From NCBI GenBank assembly GCA_031555315.1, contig JAVBUO010000020.1, positions 83,815-147,814 of the forward strand: a DNA stretch of 64,000 bases, read 5' to 3'. This DNA is from JAVBJV01 sp031555315 (GTDB lineage Bacteria > Pseudomonadota > Alphaproteobacteria > Acetobacterales > Acetobacteraceae). The position numbers and the translations under genes were made by a program. Positions 1-7,938 of the stretch are shown here, in pieces. Positions within the stretch are counted from its first letter, which is position 1, and the number at the start of each line of letters is the position of its first letter. The notes under the pieces are model-generated. The model did no database searches. It saw nothing but the letters and a program-made list of their open reading frames with translations, and was not told where the DNA came from.

Positions 1-1720
1 CCGCGCGCACCGCTTGTTTCACGCGCAGCAGCGACGAGGCGTTCATCGAGAACGAGCGCAGCCCCATGCCCAGCAGCAGCGGCGTCAGATGCGGGTTGCT
101 GGCCATTTCGCCGCAGATCGACACCGGCATGCGCATGCGCAGCGCCGCTTCGGTCGCGAACTGCACCAGCCGCAGCACGGCGGGATGCAGTGAATCGTAA
201 AGATGCGCGACGCCGGTGTCGCCGCGATCGACCGCCAGCGCATACATCGCCAGATCGTTGGTGCCGATCGCGAAGAAATCGGCTTCCAGCGCCAGTGCGT
301 CGGCAGCCAGCGCGGCACCCGGGGTCTCGATCATGATACCGAGCGGCGGCAGTGTTTCGGGCAGCGGCACGTTGCGCCGGCGCAAGCGGCGCACCACGCG
401 GTCGTAAATGTCGCGGGCTTCGCGCACTTCTTCGGGCACGGTGACCATCGGCAGCAGCACGCGCACCGGACCGTGGGTCGAGGCGCGCAGGATCGCCGCC
501 AGTTGCGTTTCGAACAGCTCCGGGGCTTTCAGCAGCATGCGGATGCCGCGCATGCCCAGCGCCGGGTTGGTGTTGCCGGCCACCGGCACGATCCCGGCGT
601 TGCTCAGCGATTCGATTTCCTTCTCGCCGCCCCAGTCGAGCACCCGGATGGTGACCGGATCGCCCTGCATCGTATCGACGACGGTGCTGTAAACCTCGGC
701 CAGACTGTCCTCGTCGGGGATGTCCTCGCGGTTCATGAACAGGAATTCGCTGCGCAGCAGGCCGATTCCCATCGCGCCGGCCTGGACGATCAGCGGCAGT
801 TCGGCGGGGATCTCCAGGTTGCTCTGCAGGTCGATCGGTTCTTGGTCGGCGGTTTCGGCTTTCAGCCGGCTGATCTTCGAGAGCTTCTGCTTTTCCCGCG
901 CGAAAGCGGCCAGCGCGCGCCGCGCGGCGGTCAGCGTCGTGGCGTTCGGGTTCAGCGTGACGGTGCCGGCCGTGCCGTCGATGACCGCCATCGTGCCGGT
1001 GCGCGCCGCGCTGCTCAGGCCCGAGGCGCCGAGAACGGTGGGGATGCCCAGCGCGCGCAGCATGATGGCGGTGTGCCCGTCCTCGCCGCCTTCATCGGTG
1101 GCGACGCCGATCAGCCGCGTCGGGTCGATCAGCGCGGCATCGGCCGGGGTCAGCGCTTCGGCCAGCAGGATCGAACCTTCCGGCAGATGGGCGAAATTGC
1201 GGAACGGCGTGTGCAGCAGGTTACGGATCAGGCGGCGGGCGATCTCATGCACTTCGTCGGCGCGGCGTTTCAGTCCCGCCTTGTCGTCGCCGCCCAGGGC
1301 GATGATGGCGGCGCCGATCGCGTCGGCCTCGTCCGCGATGGCGGTTTCCGCCGCCGTCAGCTGTTCGGCGATGCGCTTGCGCGCGCCGCGCAGCAGACGC
1401 GAATTGCCGAGCATCTGCGCATAGGCGTCGAGCAGCGGCGACAGTTCTTCCTGCGCTTCCTCGGGCAGGGCGCCCAGACGCAGCTTCAACTTGGCGAGCT
1501 GCTTGCGCGACAGCGCGACGGCGGCGTCCAGCCGCGCGGCCTCGGCCTCGATCTCGCTGGCCTGGATGCGACGCGCCTGCGGGATTTCGGGCGCCTGCGG
1601 TTCCGTGGCGTCGAACAACGGGCCGATCGCGATGCCGGGCGAAACCGCAATGCCCCGCAGCACCCGTTCGCGTTTACGCGGGCGTGCCGTCTTGGCGGCG
1701 GGGGTGTCAGTCCTGCTCAT
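1..1720 (-). CDS. ptsI: PTS enzyme I (PEP-protein phosphotransferase), partial
   Basis: Enzyme I takes phosphate from phosphoenolpyruvate on an active-site histidine and passes it to HPr in the cytoplasm. The reverse strand reads MSRTDTPAAK from an ATG at 1718-1720 and stays open to the window edge, so the C-terminus is missing. The phosphorylation motif GGEDGHTAIM puts the active His at residue 216. The PEP-binding barrel follows, with GTNDLAMYALAVDRG and the catalytic-Cys motif SICGEM. The start overlaps the end of the HPr gene by 14 bp, so the two are translationally coupled. With an EIIA-Man and HprK but no sugar permease nearby, this is most likely a regulatory PTS branch. PtsP is excluded because there is no N-terminal GAF domain. 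Confidence 0.93.
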   Translation of the reverse strand, partial: MSRTDTPAAKTARPRKRERVLRGIAVSPGIAIGPLFDATEPQAPEIPQARRIQASEIEAEAARLDAAVALSRKQLAKLKLRLGALPEEAQEELSPLLDAYAQMLGNSRLLRGARKRIAEQLTAAETAIADEADAIGAAIIALGGDDKAGLKRRADEVHEIARRLIRNLLHTPFRNFAHLPEGSILLAEALTPADAALIDPTRLIGVATDEGGEDGHTAIMLRALGIPTVLGASGLSSAARTGTMAVIDGTAGTVTLNPNATTLTAARRALAAFAREKQKLSKISRLKAETADQEPIDLQSNLEIPAELPLIVQAGAMGIGLLRSEFLFMNREDIPDEDSLAEVYSTVVDTMQGDPVTIRVLDWGGEKEIESLSNAGIVPVAGNTNPALGMRGIRMLLKAPELFETQLAAILRASTHGPVRVLLPMVTVPEEVREARDIYDRVVRRLRRRNVPLPETLPPLGIMIETPGAALAADALALEADFFAIGTNDLAMYALAVDRGDTGVAHLYDSLHPAVLRLVQFATEAALRMRMPVSICGEMASNPHLTPLLLGMGLRSFSMNASSLLRVKQAVRA

Positions 1721-1991
1721 CAAATCCGCGCGCGACCAGGGCGACCAGCGCGTCCATCGCTTCCTTCGCATCCCAGCCCTCGGCGCGAAGCTGGATCGTG
1801 CTGCCTTGCCCGGCGCCCAGCATCATCAGTCCCATGATCGACTGGGCGGGCACATCCACGCCGTCTTTGGCGACGGTGATGGCGGCCGAGAACTGCTCGG
1901 CCAGGGTGACGAACTTGGCGGCGGCGCGCGCATGCAGGCCGCGGCGGTTGGGGACCAGCACATTGCGGGACAGAGAGGGCGCGCCGCTCAT
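1707..1991 (-). CDS. ptsH: HPr phosphocarrier protein
   Basis: This 94-residue protein shuttles phosphate between enzyme I and EIIA. The site motif NRRGLHARAA carries the phosphorylatable His20, and QSIMGLMMLGAG carries Ser51, the position targeted by HPr kinase, whose gene lies two genes upstream. Length and both motifs are canonical. The ATG overlaps the stop of the EIIA gene by 4 bp (ATGA). Confidence 0.95.
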   Translation of the reverse strand: MSGAPSLSRNVLVPNRRGLHARAAAKFVTLAEQFSAAITVAKDGVDVPAQSIMGLMMLGAGQGSTIQLRAEGWDAKEAMDALVALVARGFDEQD

Positions 1992-2473
1992 CCGTGGGTT
2001 CCGCTTCTGATATCGTGGCCGTTGCCGATATCGTGTTTGTCGGCGTCGTCCGGGCAGCCGCAGTGGTTGCCGGTCTTGCCGCTCAGCACGTGCGATGCGG
2101 CGGCGATGTATTTGCGCCCGGCGTCCTGTGCACAGGCGACCACTTCCGCGATCGGATAGGCGCCGCGCATCTTGGCCAGCTTGACCAGCATCGGCAGGTT
2201 CATGCCGGCCAGCACCTCGACGCCGGGGCGGTCCATCAGCGAAATGGCGAGGTTCGACGGTGTGCCGCCGAACATGTCGGTCACCACGATCACCCCGTCG
2301 CCGCTGTCGGCGGCCTGGATGCTGGCTTCGATGTCCTGGCGGCGTGCCTCGATATCGTCTTCCGGGCCGATGCAGATCGCCGTGACGTTTTTTTGCGGCC
2401 CGACGACGTGCTCCATCGCCAGCCGGAACTCTTCCGCCAGTTTACCGTGGGTGACCAGAATGAGACCGATCAT
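1988..2473 (-). CDS. PTS EIIA component, mannose family (EIIA-Man fold)
   Basis: A single-domain, 161-residue EIIA of the mannose/fructose superfamily. It accepts phosphate from HPr on the His in MIGLILVTHGKLA (His9). DMFGGTPSNLA is the conserved second motif near residues 67-77. I chose the ATG at 2473 because the family starts exactly there; the open frame extends 22 codons upstream without homology. There is no EIIB, EIIC or EIID nearby, so a signalling rather than sugar-uptake role is likely, as in other alphaproteobacteria. The C-terminus is His/Cys/Asp-rich (KTGNHCGCPDDADKHDIG), which looks like an add-on and might bind metal. That last point is speculation. Confidence 0.88.
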   Translation of the reverse strand: MIGLILVTHGKLAEEFRLAMEHVVGPQKNVTAICIGPEDDIEARRQDIEASIQAADSGDGVIVVTDMFGGTPSNLAISLMDRPGVEVLAGMNLPMLVKLAKMRGAYPIAEVVACAQDAGRKYIAAASHVLSGKTGNHCGCPDDADKHDIGNGHDIRSGTHG

Positions 2474-2586
2474 GGCAAAAGCCCGGTTGAGCCGGCCTTC
2501 GGAAACGGGGGCGGTGAGATGGCACCGGTGCATCTCCACGAGGAACGCGATGCAACGTAACAGTATGCAGCCGTCATGGAATGAGC

Positions 2587-3498
2587 TCAGGCCTCCTGCA
2601 CCTGAATCGGCGGGACCGGTCGCGTCGGGTCTGGATTATCAGCCGCATCGCGTGACCGCCCAAGCTCTCTATGTAGCACATCTATGTGCCAGCCAGAAAC
2701 CACAAGATCACATGCCAGATTTTCAACTATACACACGGATCTATGTTTACCACCTGTGCAACCGATCGCAATGGTCAGGTATTTTTTTCCTTCCTGCACG
2801 AAACGAGGGAGTAAAAATAAAAGTATATCTTTCAATCTATTGTAGAATTCATCGAAATTCGGGTCGGATTTGATGAATGCGGCCACGCCGGGGTCTTTGC
2901 CGGTGAGGTGCTTGAGGGTCTGGTCGTAATGCGGATTTTTGAGGAAACGGGCATCGAAAACCAGATCCGCATTCTTGGGCAGGCCGCTGCGGTAGGAAAA
3001 CGAGACCAGCGATACCGTCAGCCGTGTGCTGTCGTCCTGCGAGAAATGCCGTTCGATCAGGGCGCGCAAGGCGGGGATCGGCATGTCGGTGGTGTCGATC
3101 AGCAGGTTGGCCGCCGCGCGCAGGTCTTCCAGCAACGCCTGTTCCGCGGCGATGCCGTCGGCGACGCGGCGTTCGGGGGCCAGCGGATGGCGGCGGCGGG
3201 TTTCGCTGTAGCGGCGCAGCAGCGAATCTTCGGTGGCGTCGGCGAACACCAGATCGACGCGCCGTCCCGGCGTCAGGCGCAGGCGTTCCAGCGTGCCGAG
3301 GACGGTCTGGGCGCTGAACCCCCGGGTGCGGGCGTCCACCCCGATCGCCAGTGGCGTCGAGGTGCGTGCGACCATCTCCTCGATCAGTTCCAGCGGCGGG
3401 TTGTCGACCGCATCGTGCCCCAGATCCTCGAGCATGTGCATGATGGTCGATTTGCCGGCTCCGGACAGGCCGGTCACCATAACGACCTTACTGTTCAT
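2587..3498 (-). CDS. rapZ: RapZ-type nucleotide-binding protein (RNase adapter)
   Basis: A 303-residue P-loop protein of the YvcJ/RapZ family, which in enterobacteria guides RNase E to a small RNA controlling amino-sugar synthesis. Walker A is GLSGAGKST (about residues 9-17). The conserved C-terminal domain carries IAIGCTGGKHRSV. The ATG at 3498 overlaps the hprK stop by 4 bp, and 113 bp separate the stop from the EIIA gene. Codon use changes abruptly between about 2640 and 2870: this stretch is visibly AT-rich with rare A/T-ending codons although it encodes the most conserved part of the protein (see findings). Confidence 0.93.
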   Translation of the reverse strand: MNSKVVMVTGLSGAGKSTIMHMLEDLGHDAVDNPPLELIEEMVARTSTPLAIGVDARTRGFSAQTVLGTLERLRLTPGRRVDLVFADATEDSLLRRYSETRRRHPLAPERRVADGIAAEQALLEDLRAAANLLIDTTDMPIPALRALIERHFSQDDSTRLTVSLVSFSYRSGLPKNADLVFDARFLKNPHYDQTLKHLTGKDPGVAAFIKSDPNFDEFYNRLKDILLFLLPRFVQEGKKYLTIAIGCTGGKHRSVCIVENLACDLVVSGWHIDVLHRELGRSRDAADNPDPTRPVPPIQVQEA

Positions 3499-3905
3499 GA
3501 TGCGAATGCTCCGGCCAGCATCGGCACCCCGTGAACGCAGGCCAGGGCGCGGAAGATTTTTGCCGGGGCCGAAGCCTCCAGCAGATTCAGCACGATCATC
3601 GGGGCACCATGCAGAGTCGTGGGTTCGGGCAGACGTTGCGGGATGCCGGCGGCGGCGACCAGTGCAAGCCCGGCGGTCTGTATATACGGAAGCCGCAGCA
3701 AGCCAAGCCCGCGCACCTCGAGCAGCCCGGCCAGATTGGCGGGGGCGCTCAGGGTGTTGCCGTCGAGCAGCACCTGATCGTCGGCGACCAGATCGCACCC
3801 CAGGTCCAGCAGCCGCAGCGCCAGGTCGGATTTGCCGGAACCCGGGGGGCCGATCAGCAGAATGCCTGCTCCATTGCGGGCCACACAGCTTGCATGAATG
3901 TGCAT
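3495..3905 (-). CDS. hprK: HPr kinase/phosphorylase, short alphaproteobacterial form
   Basis: HprK phosphorylates or dephosphorylates the regulatory serine of HPr. This 136-residue protein has only the C-terminal catalytic domain, as is usual in alphaproteobacteria. Walker A GPPGSGKS is at residues 19-26, LVADDQVLL lies near residue 40, and RGLGLLRLP corresponds to the family's RGxGxxxxP segment. I chose the ATG at 3905 because the family begins just before the HASCVA strand; the frame continues upstream without recognisable sequence. It is the first gene of the five-gene PTS operon, and the divergent promoters lie in 3906-4089. Confidence 0.9.
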   Translation of the reverse strand: MHIHASCVARNGAGILLIGPPGSGKSDLALRLLDLGCDLVADDQVLLDGNTLSAPANLAGLLEVRGLGLLRLPYIQTAGLALVAAAGIPQRLPEPTTLHGAPMIVLNLLEASAPAKIFRALACVHGVPMLAGAFAS

Positions 3906-4089
3906 CCGGGAAATGTGATCCGGTCCGCCGGGAAATGAAAGGGGCTTGTCTGGTCCCGTGCAAGGTGCGAGCGTCGCCGGAATAATCCCGTCCAGCGGGA
4001 TCCGGCGTGCGCGGTGCCGCACTCCACTGGAAAACATGCGGAAATCACCGGATGTGGCGGCAACAAAGGGTTCTGGAGAGGGGGATGCC

Positions 4090-4899
4090 ATGACGGCAAA
4101 TCAGATTGTTCTTCTGTCGGTCGATGCGCGCGGCGTGGCGACGGTGACGTTGAATCGTCCCGAGGTCGGCAACGCGTACAACGAGGATCTGCTGAACGCG
4201 CTGATCCGCGGGCTCGAGGATCTGGCACGCGACGCTGATGTGCGCGCGCTGGTGATTCGCGGCGCGGGCCGGCATTTTCAGGCGGGCGCCGACGTCAACT
4301 GGCTGAAACAGGCGGCGGATTACGATCCCGAACGCGCTTTTGCCGCCTCGCTGGCGACCACGCGGGCCATGCAACTGCTGAATGAATTTCCCAAACCCAC
4401 CATTGCCGTGGTGCAGGGGGCGTGTTTCGGTGGCGGTTGCGGCATCGTCTGTGCCGTCGATGTCGCGTTCGCCACGCCGCGCGCCCTGTTCGGGCTGACC
4501 GAGGTGCGCGTCGGCGTCGCGCCGACGCCGATCTCGACGCACATGATCAATGCGATGGGGCTGCGACATACGCGGCGCTATGCGCTGACCGGCGAGCGTT
4601 TCGGCGCCGAGGAAGCCTGCCGTATCGGGCTGGTGCACGAAGTGGTGCCGGAAAACTTCATGGAATCGCGCCTGTCCGACCTGTTGGACGAGATTTTCCT
4701 GTCCGCGCCGCAGGCCATGGCGGTGACCAAGCATTCCTTCCTGTCCGCCAACGGGCTGACTCTGGACCGGCGCGCGATGGAGGCTCTGGCGCATGAATCG
4801 TGGATGCAGCGCGCTTCGGCCGAGGGGCGCGAGGGGTTGTCCGCCTTTACCGAAAAACGCCGCCCGAGCTGGTTCAGGCCCGGCACGGTGCAGACATAG
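4090..4899 (+). CDS. Enoyl-CoA hydratase/isomerase family protein (LiuC/AtuE-like)
   Basis: A 269-residue crotonase-fold enzyme acting on an acyl-CoA. The oxyanion-hole segments are HFQAGADVNWL (about residues 62-72) and GACFGGGCGI. FGLTEVRVGVAP carries a Glu at the usual second catalytic position. The ADVNWLK signature and overall pattern resemble methylglutaconyl-CoA or isohexenylglutaconyl-CoA hydratases, but no other leucine or terpenoid catabolism genes are adjacent, so the substrate is open. The ATG at 4090 follows a GGAGAGGGGG ribosome-binding site; the longer frame from 3946 has no family sequence. The RidA gene follows after 6 bp, so the two probably form an operon. Confidence 0.85.
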   Translation: MTANQIVLLSVDARGVATVTLNRPEVGNAYNEDLLNALIRGLEDLARDADVRALVIRGAGRHFQAGADVNWLKQAADYDPERAFAASLATTRAMQLLNEFPKPTIAVVQGACFGGGCGIVCAVDVAFATPRALFGLTEVRVGVAPTPISTHMINAMGLRHTRRYALTGERFGAEEACRIGLVHEVVPENFMESRLSDLLDEIFLSAPQAMAVTKHSFLSANGLTLDRRAMEALAHESWMQRASAEGREGLSAFTEKRRPSWFRPGTVQT

Positions 4900-4905
4900 G
4901 AGGGG

Positions 4906-5325
4906 ATGATGACCCGCTATCATATCAGCCAGGGATCGTCGTTCGAACGCGAGATCGGTTATAGCCGCGCGGTGGTGGACGGCGGCTGGGTGTTCGTGTC
5001 GGGCACTACCGGTTTCGATTACGCGACGATGACGATCGCCGACGATATCGTCGTGCAATGCGTGCAGACGCTGAAGAACATCAAGGCGGCGCTGGGCGAG
5101 GCCGGGGCGTCGCTGGACGATGTGGTGCGGGTTTCGTATTTTCTGCGCGATGCGGCGGATTTTCCGCCGTGTTTTCCGCATCTGCGCGAAGCCTTCGCGG
5201 TTGCCGGGCCGGCTGCCACCATGCTGGTGGTGGCGGGCTTCGCCGATCCGCGGATCCGCATCGAGATCGAGGTTACCGCCCGGATCCCGGGCGGGAGTTC
5301 CATCCCCCCCGGAGTTCCGCTATAG
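4906..5325 (+). CDS. RidA family protein (reactive imine/enamine deaminase fold)
   Basis: A 139-residue YjgF/YER057c/UK114-family protein. Members hydrolyse reactive enamine/imine intermediates or act in degradative pathways. The family pattern is visible: YSRAVVDGGWVFVSGTTG near the N-terminus and a conserved Arg near IRIEIEVTAR. The start (ATGATG) follows an AGGAGG site directly behind the crotonase stop. The C-terminal tail PGGSSIPPGVPL ends 10 bp before the tRNA gene. Specific activity cannot be assigned. Confidence 0.88.
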   Translation: MMTRYHISQGSSFEREIGYSRAVVDGGWVFVSGTTGFDYATMTIADDIVVQCVQTLKNIKAALGEAGASLDDVVRVSYFLRDAADFPPCFPHLREAFAVAGPAATMLVVAGFADPRIRIEIEVTARIPGGSSIPPGVPL

Positions 5326-5335
5326 GGCGGGGCGT

Positions 5336-5409
5336 GTCCCCGTAGCTCAGCAGGATAGAGCACAGGATTCCTAATCCTGGGGCCGTGGGTTCGAATCCCG
5401 CCGGGGACG
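5336..5409 (+). tRNA. tRNA-Arg (anticodon CCT)
   Basis: A 74-nt cloverleaf. The acceptor arm GTCCCCG pairs with CGGGGAC (5402-5408) and the discriminator is G5409. The D-arm is GCTC...GAGC, the anticodon stem CAGGA/TCCTG surrounds loop TTCCTAA (anticodon CCT), and the T-arm is GTGGG-TTCGAAT-CCCGC. CCA is not encoded. The 3' half is the core of the prophage attachment site. The gene is intact on this side because the phage supplies an identical 3' half. Confidence 0.95.
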
Positions 5410-5410
5410 T
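5367..5410 (+). repeat. attL core (44 bp), inside the tRNA-Arg gene
   Basis: This 44-bp segment, from the anticodon loop through the 3' end of the tRNA plus one base, is repeated without mismatch at 47905-47948. Identity starts after AGG on the left copy and GCT on the right copy. Tyrosine integrases commonly recombine in tRNA anticodon and T-loops. Confidence 0.95.
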
Positions 5411-5482
5411 TCATAAAACCCTTGTAAATGTTGGTGTTTTATGGGGCCGCCTACAGGAAAAACCTGTGAACACTTTACTATT

Positions 5483-5505
5483 GTGTGCCGATTTTGTGCC
5501 GTAAC
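5483..5505. promoter_or_regulatory. Repeat pair next to attL, candidate integrase arm sites
   Basis: GTGTGCCG (5483-5490) and TGTGCCGTAAC (5495-5505) lie 12 bp apart between the att core and the integrase stop. The same motif recurs at the other prophage end (47743-47843), as expected for arm-type integrase binding sites. The 11-mer TGTGCCGTAAC is found exactly, inverted, at 47833-47843. Confidence 0.55.
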
Positions 5506-5517
5506 TCGGAAGCGCCA

Positions 5518-6720
5518 TTACAGCGCTCCCGTGATGTTGGTCAGCATGGTGCGTGCACGCTGCACTGCCCCGGTCCTGTCCAGGTGAGCGTAACGTTCCG
5601 TAGTGGTGACCGAGGCGTGGCCCAGTAGCTCTTTCACGTCCTTGATGCTGGCCCCGTTACTGACCAGCCAGGACGCGAAAGTGTGGCGGAGAGAATGGAT
5701 CGTCGCGCGACCGTGCCGCTCCACCAGGTCGTTCGTATTGAGACCAGCCGCATCCATGGCGCGCAGGATTGCCTTGGAAGAACCAGTGCGCGGCTTGTCA
5801 CCCTTCTCGCCGGGGAATACGTAGTTCCCCTCGCGAACCTCATAACGCCGCTTCAGCATTTCAGAGGCCATGGGCGGTAGAGGAACTGGACGCTCTTCCC
5901 GATCCTTCCAGCCATAGAGCAAGACTGTTGCCCAAGTCTTGGTGTCCACTTGGGACCACAACAGGGTTGAGAGTTCCGACCAGCGCCCCCCCGTAAGAGC
6001 GAAACCGATCAACATGTCCTGTGCATCCTGTCGTTGACGGTAGATGCGCGAGGTTTCAGGAGGGGCGAACTCACTTTTGTTGCGGCCGGGCAGAGGGCGC
6101 TTAGGGTCCAGCAGCTTATGGACCGCCGCCAGTTCATCCCACGACAGGTGTCGGGTTTTCTGGCGGGGTTTGGGCAGTCTGAACTTCAGCCCCTGATACA
6201 CACGGATATTCCGTTCGAATGCCAGGTGCCAAGCCGAACGCAGCACGGCAACCTCGTGATTGACGGACCCTTGAGACATGCCTTCCAGCAGACGGTTGCG
6301 CATCAGGTCTTTCACGGTTGCGTCGGTGACGAGGTGCATGGGGGTTTCTGGTGGGATGAACCACCGCCTCTTGTCTGCGCCAGTCATGACGCCAGTGCGG
6401 CGTTCCACGTCTTCAAGGTATTGTGCCGTCCGTTCCCCGGCTTTCACCAGGGCACGCAGTTCGTCCAGCCGGGCATCGAGCGCCTGACGGATGGTCATCT
6501 CGCGGCGCGCGCCAAGCTGGTGTTCATCCTGGCGTCGCTTGAGTTCCGCAGCGGCCACCTGGGCGGCCTCGCGTTTCTCTTTACGCTGTGTGCTGAATCG
6601 AACCCGCTTGCCCGTGGAGGGGTCCGCAAAGTCCACATACCAGTAAGACGAGCGGGGGCGCTTGTAGAGTTCCATGGCTGCGGGTCCGTTGTGAATCAGA
6701 TTTCGGGCTTTACGGGACAC
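5518..6720 (-). CDS. int: Phage tyrosine integrase
   Basis: A 400-residue (or 385-residue) tyrosine recombinase that integrates and excises the prophage at tRNA-Arg. The catalytic set is visible in the C-terminal half: Arg in LTGGRWSEL, the HSLRHTFASWL box, LLGHAS, and the nucleophile in TTERYAHL. The N-terminal half carries an arm-binding/SAM-like region after SYWYVDF. The frame opens with GTG at 6720, while an ATG at 6675 (MELYKRPRSSYW) is also plausible; neither has a strong ribosome-binding site. The stop lies just over 100 bp from the att core, the usual arrangement. It is transcribed towards attL. Confidence 0.93.
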   Translation of the reverse strand: MSRKARNLIHNGPAAMELYKRPRSSYWYVDFADPSTGKRVRFSTQRKEKREAAQVAAAELKRRQDEHQLGARREMTIRQALDARLDELRALVKAGERTAQYLEDVERRTGVMTGADKRRWFIPPETPMHLVTDATVKDLMRNRLLEGMSQGSVNHEVAVLRSAWHLAFERNIRVYQGLKFRLPKPRQKTRHLSWDELAAVHKLLDPKRPLPGRNKSEFAPPETSRIYRQRQDAQDMLIGFALTGGRWSELSTLLWSQVDTKTWATVLLYGWKDREERPVPLPPMASEMLKRRYEVREGNYVFPGEKGDKPRTGSSKAILRAMDAAGLNTNDLVERHGRATIHSLRHTFASWLVSNGASIKDVKELLGHASVTTTERYAHLDRTGAVQRARTMLTNITGAL

Positions 6721-6754
6721 AAGCTGCGTTGTGTCTCGTTCAGGCGAGACAAAT

Positions 6755-7117
6755 TTACGCGGCGAGCGCCTCGATCACGCGCTGCTGGACACTTTTCTGC
6801 GGGCGAGGCGCGAGGTGGTCCGCCAGCATCCCGATGGAACGCAGCGGGTCAGCGTCGAGTTCGATCGTCTGGTGTTCCGTGCGGTGGTTTGGGCGGTACA
6901 GCACCCACATGCCGATGTGATGATCCATCGTCATGACACCATCCAGATGTGCGGAGGAGGGGCACTGATGTCGCGCCGCAATGGAGACATACTGCTCCCC
7001 ACCTTCGGCTTCATCTAAAGCCAGGATGACTTTCCCGCCTCGATCGTCGATGGATACCTGTGCGCAGGCGAGGGCGATGCGTGTGCGTATTTCTTTTAGT
7101 CTGGCTGCTGCCGCCAT
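6755..7117 (-). CDS. Hypothetical protein
   Basis: 120 residues, no family recognised. The ATG at 7117 follows a good GGAGA site. It lies between the Cro-like regulator and the integrase on the same strand, so it is probably co-transcribed with int and could be an excision or accessory factor; there is no direct evidence for that. The N-terminal 30 residues look helical and basic. Confidence 0.6.
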   Translation of the reverse strand: MAAAARLKEIRTRIALACAQVSIDDRGGKVILALDEAEGGEQYVSIAARHQCPSSAHLDGVMTMDHHIGMWVLYRPNHRTEHQTIELDADPLRSIGMLADHLAPRPQKSVQQRVIEALAA

Positions 7118-7153
7118 AGTAGTCTCCGGTTTGATTGTGCCGGAGACCGCACG

Positions 7154-7465
7154 TTACGTGCCCGGTTCCAGCTTTTCGAGCCACTCGTTGTGCTTCCGTT
7201 CATTTTTGAACAGCAGCGCGTAGGGAAGAGGGTGGAGGAACGACAGCATTTTTGCTGCGAACTCTTTTGGATCGACCTTCAGGACCTTCGCGAAGGTCAG
7301 CCATTTGTCCTCCGGCAACTGCACGCGTCCGTTCTCGATCTGCGAGATGAACGTGTAATAGTCGTAGCCGACGGCCTTCGCGAGGCCAGCCTGGGTGAGG
7401 TTGACCCCTTGACGGAGGCCCGCCAGGTATCGCCCCGAATCCAGCCTGAGTTGTGCATATGTCAT
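7154..7465 (-). CDS. XRE-family HTH regulator (Cro-like)
   Basis: A 103-residue DNA-binding protein. The helix-turn-helix covers about residues 14-50 (GLRQGVNLTQAGLAKAVGYD then FISQIENG). The ATG at 7465 with an upstream GGAG is preferred; the frame upstream to 7738 is non-coding in character. A perfect 24-bp dyad sits 11 bp before the start codon (7477-7500) and is a likely autoregulatory operator. A role in the lysis/lysogeny or integrase switch is inferred from position. Confidence 0.8.
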   Translation of the reverse strand: MTYAQLRLDSGRYLAGLRQGVNLTQAGLAKAVGYDYYTFISQIENGRVQLPEDKWLTFAKVLKVDPKEFAAKMLSFLHPLPYALLFKNERKHNEWLEKLEPGT

Positions 7466-7476
7466 GTGATGCTCCG

Positions 7477-7500
7477 CTTGTGAAGTCAACTCTTCACAAG
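7477..7500. promoter_or_regulatory. Dyad operator in front of the Cro-like gene
   Basis: CTTGTGAAG (7477-7485), six-base spacer, CTTCACAAG (7492-7500): two perfect 9-bp half sites. The reverse strand of the spacer region contains TTGACT, a possible -35 element covered by the operator. Confidence 0.6.
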
Positions 7501-7562
7501 GAAGTAACACATAAGGTAATGTCGGACAAGCGGTTACGGCGATACTGTATGCGTAGGTGTTT

Positions 7563-7661
7563 TTATGCCGCCGCGATCTTGAGCAGATACAGGGCCAACA
7601 GGCCGCCGTGAACGGCCAGACACCAGCGTAGGCAGTATCTGTCGCTGTGGTTTGGTTGCAT
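7563..7661 (-). CDS. Small ORF, 32 aa, one hydrophobic segment
   Basis: ATG at 7661 preceded by GGAGGAAA at good spacing. It encodes MQPNHSDRYCLRWC followed by a hydrophobic stretch (LAVHGGLLALYLLKIAAA) that could span the membrane. No family recognised. The ribosome-binding site is the main support. Confidence 0.45.
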   Translation of the reverse strand: MQPNHSDRYCLRWCLAVHGGLLALYLLKIAAA

Positions 7662-7856
7662 TGCAGTTTCCTCCGTCGTTTTGGCGGATAGATAGGGGGA
7701 GCGGGAGGAAGAGTCAAGAACAAAACGAGAACAAACAATGGGCGGCTTCCGGCTGATGCCCGCCTGTGGCGGAGAGAACCCTCACTACGAATGAGGGCTC
7801 GTTCGTTATCACGGAGCCTTACCCTAAGTCTGACTTAGCCATCTCGCGCAGCCCCC

Positions 7857-7877
7857 AAAAGAAAACCCGCCGGGTTT
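7857..7877 (-). terminator. Intrinsic terminator after the antitoxin-like gene
   Basis: AAACCC (7863-7868) - GCC - GGGTTT (7872-7877). On the minus strand the stem is followed by a TTTTCTTTT tract. A second small hairpin CCCTCA/TGAGGG is at 7779-7797. Both lie downstream of the stop at 7939, so they would end the toxin-antitoxin transcript. Confidence 0.6.
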
Positions 7878-7938
7878 CGGCAGGTTCCCTGAGGCGTGTG
7901 TAAGCATAACTGACTACGATGTCAGACACGTATACAAA

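Noticed and set aside
203..1837. 544-codon plus-strand frame
   Set aside because: It lies antisense to ptsI/ptsH, is rich in Arg/Gln/His, and matches no family: a shadow of GC-rich coding DNA.
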